From positions 62,001 through 126,000 of the forward strand of contig JAVBLY010000003.1 in assembly GCA_031553035.1 (NCBI GenBank): a stretch of 64,000 nucleotides of DNA. Direction: 5' to 3'. Below the pieces are notes generated by a model, which was not told the DNA's origin, did not search any database, and worked only from the letters and a program-made list of their open reading frames with translations. Below, one piece after another: positions 59,191 to 64,000 of the stretch. The position numbers and the translations under genes are program-made. The first letter of the stretch is position 1, and each line of letters begins with the position of its first letter. Source of the DNA: JAVBLY01 sp031553035. GTDB lineage: Bacteria; Bacillota; Clostridia; Peptostreptococcales; Anaerovoracaceae.

Positions 59191-61731
59191 TCATTTCTTT
59201 ATCAAATATTGTTTGATGATATCAATGAGGTTACCATAGTCTACCGGCTTGGTCAAATAACCGTTCATGCCGGCAGCGATTGCTTTGTCGATATCTTCTT
59301 TGAATGCATTGGCCGACATTGCTATTATGGGTATAATTTTCCCATCATCTTTGCTACTCTTTCTGATGGATTTAGTGGCATCGTATCCGTCCACATCGAC
59401 CATTTGTATATCCATAAGGATCATGTCATAATAACCTGCTTCATTTTTATTGAATTTTTCTACGGCGATACTTCCATCATCTGCTTCATCAATATCAAGC
59501 CCCGTTTTCTCAAGAAGTGAAATCACAATTTCCCGGTTTATCTGTATGTCATCTACGATAAGCATTCTCTTACCTGTCAGACCTCCCTCTTCGATCTCAT
59601 TGTCATGGTTTATGAGATTGCCATACTTGTCATAATCGCCTTCCACCGAATCGGGCGAGACGTTTTCCATGTCCAGTTCAAACCAGAAGTTGCTGCCTTC
59701 ACCCAGTACGCTTTCAACCTTGATACCTTCTCCTCCCATCTGTTTGACAATGGCATTTGAGATAGGAAGTCCCAGTCCCGTGCCTCCATGGATCCTCACT
59801 ATATTACTTTTCGATTGTTCGAAAGCCTCGAATATCTTATCTATATCTTTTTCATTGACGCCTCTTCCATAGTCTATTACAGAAAAGTGGATCCGGGTAA
59901 ACCCCAAAATCTCAGAAGGAACCTTTTTGAGTACTATATTGATATTTGATCCCGTATCCGAAAACTTGATAGCATTTGAAAGAAGATTGATTATGACCTG
60001 CCTGAGTCTTGCATCGTCGGTTCTTATGAACAGCAGTTCATCAGGAAGATCTTCAATGCTGAGATTTATTGCGATATCCCGTTTACCTGCATTTATCTCC
60101 AGTATTTTGGTTATCTCATTCATGGTATTTCTCAAATTTACATTTTCATACTGAATACTGAAGTTACCGTATTCAATTTTAGAAATATCCAGCACATCAT
60201 TTATTATCGTAAGCAGGTGCTTGGTGGAAAGTTCGATATTAGTCAGCGTTTCCTGGATTTTCTTATCTTCATTTTTTCTCTTTGCTATTTCAGTCATACC
60301 AATGATGGCATTCATAGGTGTTCTGATCTCATGGCTCATTTTAGAAAGGAATTCGCTCTTAGCTCTGTTTGAAGCTTCGGCTGCTTCAGACATTTCCACG
60401 AATTCCGTGACATCAGTAAATACAACACATACGCCGCCGTTGTCTTCTTCACCGTTTTTTACAAAGAAAAGGTTATAGTGGACCTTACCGGATTCATTTT
60501 GGTCGGTGTCGAAGGACATTGTTTTCGTGAATGTCCCCTCATCGCCGACAACGAACTTATCATACTGATCTTTGATCTTTGCTATATTCTTGTCCAGAAT
60601 TTCATCATAATCATTATAATAGACTTCTGCTTCTCCCAATTCTCCATCCGAATTTATCTTGTATGAAACCCCGGGAGGATCATTGCGATAAAGCTCATTG
60701 AATTTGGTGTCGTAGAACACGATCTTGTTCGGTATTATATTCAAAACATCGTGCATGGTGTCAAGCATTTCATTGGATTCGTCGATAAATGTTCTGTATT
60801 TACCGCCATATACACCTTCGTCCCCGGACATTCGTGCAGAGAGGTTGCCGCGTCCTGCCTGAATGGACAAATCGACCATCTTGTCGATGAGATCTGCTAC
60901 CTTTATTTTGAAGTCATAGAAGGTCCTGTATATCTCGCCGAATTCATCATTTCGCTGCATCAGATTGCCTGAATATGATATATCGAAGTCACCTGAAGAC
61001 AATTTCTTTATGTCGTTTGTAAGGGCCACCAGGGGCTTTGATATGTAGAATTTGCCGTATATGATTATAAGTATCAAAAATAACAGCAACGAGAATGCAC
61101 CAAGAAGGGTCATCCCGTGTTTAAAGTCAACAAGGGACTCCTTCATCGAGGTTATATCTATGTCGATCCCCATAAATGCGACGACCTCGCCATCTGAATT
61201 CTTTATTGGAGCATATGCATAGTAAACATCCAGGTCATCTTCATCATATAGGACCGCTCTTTCAAAAGCTTTTCCCTTGCTGAGGACATCTTCGGCCCCA
61301 GGAAAAAGAGATTTGGGATCTGTGCTTCCGTAACCGGCGCTTTCATATTCTTTGGTTCCGTCATCTTTATATATATCGTATAGATATGTATATGTATCTT
61401 CGCTTCCGGTATCTATCAGAATATATATGTATTTTGCATCAAATATTTCTCTCAGATCGCGTAAGCTCTCCAGTAATTTATAATATGATTCGTCTTTTTC
61501 GCCGGACTCGGCAAACTGCTGTATCTCATCACCATCTACCTGAGAAACGACGAATTTATTTACATCCAGAGTTCTTTCATTATATTGCTCTTCATAGATT
61601 CGCGTCACATTATTTACAACAAAAATATAAAAAACGACGCTGATGATCACGAACAGTACGAATATCATTATAGCGACACTTATATAAAATGACCTTACTT
61701 TCTTAGTTTTGCCGTTTTCCTTTGCAGCCAA
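59191..61731 (-). CDS. Membrane hybrid histidine kinase, first gene of the amidase operon
   Basis: 846 residues: helix 1 (SFYISVAIMIFVLFVIISVV), an extracytoplasmic Cache-like sensor (about 40-205, DAKYIYILIDTGSEDTYTYL), helix 2 (LLGAFSLLLFLILIIIYGKF), HAMP, a PAS-like stretch (about 330-440, NKIVFYDTKFNELYRNDPPG), HisKA with KMSHEIRTPMNAIIGMTEIA near 465, HATPase (NLLSNAIKFSDTG near 587; GGTGLGLPISNAIVKQMGG near 651), and a receiver (LIVDDIQINREIVISLLEK near 726; phospho-Asp in MILMDIQMVDVDGYDAT near 770). It has no DNA-binding output. Placement directly before two wall amidases suggests it senses a wall or surface signal. Confidence 0.94.
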   Translation of the reverse strand: MAAKENGKTKKVRSFYISVAIMIFVLFVIISVVFYIFVVNNVTRIYEEQYNERTLDVNKFVVSQVDGDEIQQFAESGEKDESYYKLLESLRDLREIFDAKYIYILIDTGSEDTYTYLYDIYKDDGTKEYESAGYGSTDPKSLFPGAEDVLSKGKAFERAVLYDEDDLDVYYAYAPIKNSDGEVVAFMGIDIDITSMKESLVDFKHGMTLLGAFSLLLFLILIIIYGKFYISKPLVALTNDIKKLSSGDFDISYSGNLMQRNDEFGEIYRTFYDFKIKVADLIDKMVDLSIQAGRGNLSARMSGDEGVYGGKYRTFIDESNEMLDTMHDVLNIIPNKIVFYDTKFNELYRNDPPGVSYKINSDGELGEAEVYYNDYDEILDKNIAKIKDQYDKFVVGDEGTFTKTMSFDTDQNESGKVHYNLFFVKNGEEDNGGVCVVFTDVTEFVEMSEAAEASNRAKSEFLSKMSHEIRTPMNAIIGMTEIAKRKNEDKKIQETLTNIELSTKHLLTIINDVLDISKIEYGNFSIQYENVNLRNTMNEITKILEINAGKRDIAINLSIEDLPDELLFIRTDDARLRQVIINLLSNAIKFSDTGSNINIVLKKVPSEILGFTRIHFSVIDYGRGVNEKDIDKIFEAFEQSKSNIVRIHGGTGLGLPISNAIVKQMGGEGIKVESVLGEGSNFWFELDMENVSPDSVEGDYDKYGNLINHDNEIEEGGLTGKRMLIVDDIQINREIVISLLEKTGLDIDEADDGSIAVEKFNKNEAGYYDMILMDIQMVDVDGYDATKSIRKSSKDDGKIIPIIAMSANAFKEDIDKAIAAGMNGYLTKPVDYGNLIDIIKQYLIKK

Positions 61732-61807
61732 AATAAAACCCTCTTTTTCCTGATGTTGTTGTGTATTACATTATACTACAAATATTCGGAAATATTGGAG
61801 CAATTTC

Positions 61808-62632
61808 TTATCTGTTTTTTTTGGAGATATCCGTCACTTTTTTATATGCTTTGTTGACCTTACCGCCTTCTTCCTGAAGCTTTTTCAGTAGATGGGTCAG
61901 ATCCTCTTTGGTAATGTCCTTATTAAGCTTTGCAAAATTGGGGTATGCCTTTTCAAGCCTCTTCTCGATGGCCGATTTTTTATCAGGGAGCTTATCGATT
62001 TTTGACTGGATATCCAGGACTTCATCAGCGATTTTCCCGCCTATCTTGTCTGAACTGTTGTGGATAGTCTCTCTTATATGAGCGGCACGGCGCATCCTCT
62101 TGTTCATCTTTGTCAGGCTGATTGCTACCGTTATGAAATCTGCAATCATACCAAGAAGAAATATCGCGATGAGAATTTGTCCTGCAATCTGAGGTATCAG
62201 ATCGATGAGCGCCATCATGCCCGGATCTAAAAGCTTAAGCACAAACACACAGGCGCCACCCCACAATATCGAGTACTTGAGGCATATATATCCGCCGATA
62301 TTGAACTTCTGATTTGAGTAATCCCACCATTTGGTATGGAAGGCTTTTTCCAGGGTAAATGCGGTTACAAATTCAAGGACCGTGGTCAGTACCACCGATC
62401 CTGCAAAGAGGATCAGCAGATTTTTTTCAAACGGAGTGAGGCAGATGATAACGATGACCATACCAAATCCGTAAATAGGACAATAGGGACCGTTTAGGAA
62501 GCCCCTATTGATAAATTTGCCTTTTGTTACTGCATGAGCTGCTACTTCGGCGCACCATCCGATAAAAGAATATATCAGAAAAAGCCAAAGATAACTATAA
62601 AGTGTGGTATCCCAAAATAATACCTGGTCCAT
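61808..62632 (-). CDS. Putative ABC transporter permease (CmpB / PF06541-like)
   Basis: 274 residues. Four to six membrane segments lie in the first 175 (LWLFLIYSFIGWCAEVAAHA; the conserved KGKFINRGFLNGPYCPIYGF near residue 38). A cytosolic coiled-coil C-terminus of about 95 residues (KLPDKKSAIEKRLEKAYPNF) follows. The family is annotated as putative ABC permease, but there is no ATPase or binding protein nearby and transport is unproven. It starts 30 bases after the MFS gene. Confidence 0.85.
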   Translation of the reverse strand: MDQVLFWDTTLYSYLWLFLIYSFIGWCAEVAAHAVTKGKFINRGFLNGPYCPIYGFGMVIVIICLTPFEKNLLILFAGSVVLTTVLEFVTAFTLEKAFHTKWWDYSNQKFNIGGYICLKYSILWGGACVFVLKLLDPGMMALIDLIPQIAGQILIAIFLLGMIADFITVAISLTKMNKRMRRAAHIRETIHNSSDKIGGKIADEVLDIQSKIDKLPDKKSAIEKRLEKAYPNFAKLNKDITKEDLTHLLKKLQEEGGKVNKAYKKVTDISKKNR

Positions 62633-62662
62633 GTCCGCGCCTCATCTTAGATACTGCTACAG

Positions 62663-63880
62663 CTACTTTCGTATGAGCCTGTTGATTACGAATGAAAGCA
62701 ATAATGCCAACACCGCATATCCTGCCATTATCCATGTTGCGGGAAGATATGTCCCCGAAGAATCAAGCATGGCTCCTGCTATGTATGTACCCAATATGGG
62801 AGCAATTACTAAAACTAAATTGACAATGCTGAAATTAACAGCAAAATTTTTCTGGCCGAACTGTGACATGACAAAGGTCGAATTAGTCGTCGGAGTACCG
62901 CCGTAGAATGTTCCTGTGAATATGAATCCCAGGATCATGAGTACCGAAGAGCCGGTGCTTATTGCACCTACCATAAGAAGAGCTGCCAAAACTCCGTTAC
63001 TTGCAACCGCATAGATTGACCGCCCCACCCCGAACCGATCAAAGAGCATTCCGTAAAACACTCTGGCTATTCCATTGCATATTGTGACCATTCCCACCGC
63101 AAACGGTATGGAAATGGATAAATTGGCAAATCCTTCTGCTATGGGCGATGCGTGCCCTATGATAATAAGTCCTGCAGCTGAGAGAGCCAGGGTCCAGACA
63201 AAGAAGACCCAGAATGCGGGAGTTTTGAGCATTCCCTTAGGTTCTATGTCAACGACTTCCTTTGGCGCCGCTGATGTTTTGGCCGCCTTGGGTGCCGGGA
63301 GATTATCTGTCTCTATCTCCTTTGGTGCTCTTATGATGAAGCTGCTTATAAGTACCAGTACCGGAAAAGCGATCGCGAATGCAACAAAAACTATTCTCCA
63401 GTCGCTTACCGCCAGAATCTGTGAAGCTATTGTACCAAGGATGAATCCGCCTAAACCGAATCCCATAAGCGAGACTCCGGATGCAAATCCTTTTTTATCG
63501 GGAAACCATTTTGCTATTGTACTGATCACCGTATTGTAAACAATTCCAACACCGAATCCCACGAATACGCCGTAGGATAAAAATATCTGCCACAGAGCTT
63601 CCGTCCTTGAGGCGAAAAAGAATCCCACAAAGAACAGAATAGCTGCGATGCACAGAGTGAACTTAGGTGAGGTACGACCGATGACAAAACCATTGACCAT
63701 ACCTCCTATGCAGAATGCCGCTATAGTGATGGTGAATATTGTGGATGTATCGGCTCTGACCCATCCGAACTCGTTCTCAAGCGGTACAATAAAAATAGAC
63801 CATGCATATATCAACCCAGTTAAGAGTAATAACACAAAGCCCACGGACAAAAATACGTTTCTTCTCGTTTTGATATTCAT
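62663..63880 (-). CDS. OFA-type major facilitator transporter
   Basis: 405 residues with 12 membrane helices. The OFA (oxalate/formate antiporter-like) pattern is visible: FLSVGFVLLLLTGLIYAWSIF at the start, SYGVFVGFGVGIVYNTVIST near residue 103, KWFPDKKGFASGVSLMGFGL near 126 and GIARVFYGMLFDRFG near 272. Members exchange carboxylates such as oxalate, formate or pyruvate; the substrate here is unknown. It has no cytosolic partner nearby. The 120 bp upstream to the window edge contain no further gene I can support. Confidence 0.92.
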   Translation of the reverse strand: MNIKTRRNVFLSVGFVLLLLTGLIYAWSIFIVPLENEFGWVRADTSTIFTITIAAFCIGGMVNGFVIGRTSPKFTLCIAAILFFVGFFFASRTEALWQIFLSYGVFVGFGVGIVYNTVISTIAKWFPDKKGFASGVSLMGFGLGGFILGTIASQILAVSDWRIVFVAFAIAFPVLVLISSFIIRAPKEIETDNLPAPKAAKTSAAPKEVVDIEPKGMLKTPAFWVFFVWTLALSAAGLIIIGHASPIAEGFANLSISIPFAVGMVTICNGIARVFYGMLFDRFGVGRSIYAVASNGVLAALLMVGAISTGSSVLMILGFIFTGTFYGGTPTTNSTFVMSQFGQKNFAVNFSIVNLVLVIAPILGTYIAGAMLDSSGTYLPATWIMAGYAVLALLLSFVINRLIRK

Positions 63881-64000
63881 TTTTTCCTACCAACCTTCTA
63901 AACTACAATTTGTTCTAACTGAGGATTCTAACTTTCCTGATCCGATGCTCAATAAAAGTCATCCGACCTGCTACCAAACTACCACAACATCTTACTATAA

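Noticed and set aside
1..64000. CRISPR array or prophage
   Set aside because: No array of short repeats with unique spacers and no phage structural, integrase or lysis genes were seen; the only tandem repeats are the three 23-bp iterons and the PAS coding units.

Overview
The window comes from a low-to-moderate-GC, Gram-positive anaerobe, most probably a member of the Clostridia. Family XIII/Anaerovoracaceae-like is a guess, not something the sequence proves. Supporting signs are a T-box leader ahead of leu genes, strong SD sequences, ATP-type PEP carboxykinase with pyruvate carboxylase, a DUF951-serS pair, a long glutamine synthetase, an 11-bp-phased PHO box, Bacillota-type sigma/anti-sigma proteins and a KimA-like permease. 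Almost everything is chromosomal housekeeping plus signalling. Mobile DNA is limited to one decayed IS110-type fragment.

Layout. 1-5.3 kb: partial DUF4143-type ATPase behind three 23-bp repeats, pyruvate carboxylase, and an ECF transporter S component. 5.7-7.1 kb: a divergent MocR-type regulator whose PLP-anchoring lysine is replaced by serine. 7.1-14.3 kb: a split locus for a predicted, uncharacterised molybdenum-hydroxylase-associated pathway. It holds an NTP transferase/histidine phosphatase fusion, XdhC, a short AMP-binding CoA ligase, a C_GCAxxG_C_C protein, a methyltransferase and a Cys-rich radical SAM protein under a MarR regulator, with nagB wedged in the middle. No molybdenum hydroxylase is visible here.

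14.5-23.2 kb: XRE regulator, T-box leader and leuA-leuC-leuD-leuB, a candidate short C-rich RNA, then ridA-hisC-murJ. 23.2-33.5 kb (minus): zinc-ribbon membrane protein, pckA, UPF0182 membrane protein, then glnA, serS and DUF951. 33.6-41 kb: tRNA-Lys(CTT), KimA-like permease, a decayed gene, ECF sigma/anti-sigma pair, acyltransferase, an M55 peptidase remnant and a CapA lipoprotein.

41-51.6 kb: a hybrid histidine kinase with four exact 387-bp PAS repeats, an enoyl-CoA hydratase-like gene, and the phosphate regulon phoP-phoR / pstS-pstC-pstA-pstB-phoU. 51.6-53 kb is a scarred region: hybrid-kinase remnant, IS110 remnant and an orphan YtrA-type GntR regulator with a stranded operator. 53-61.7 kb: membrane J-domain protein, FIST sensor plus hybrid kinase, bactofilin, two amidases and a third hybrid kinase. 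61.8-64 kb: CmpB-like membrane protein and an OFA-type MFS transporter.

The best candidates for undescribed biology are the split cofactor-type cluster (7.1-14.4 kb), the lysine-less MocR regulator, the PAS-repeat kinase and the candidate RNA between leuB and ridA. Functions are read from motifs and remembered families; no database search was run.
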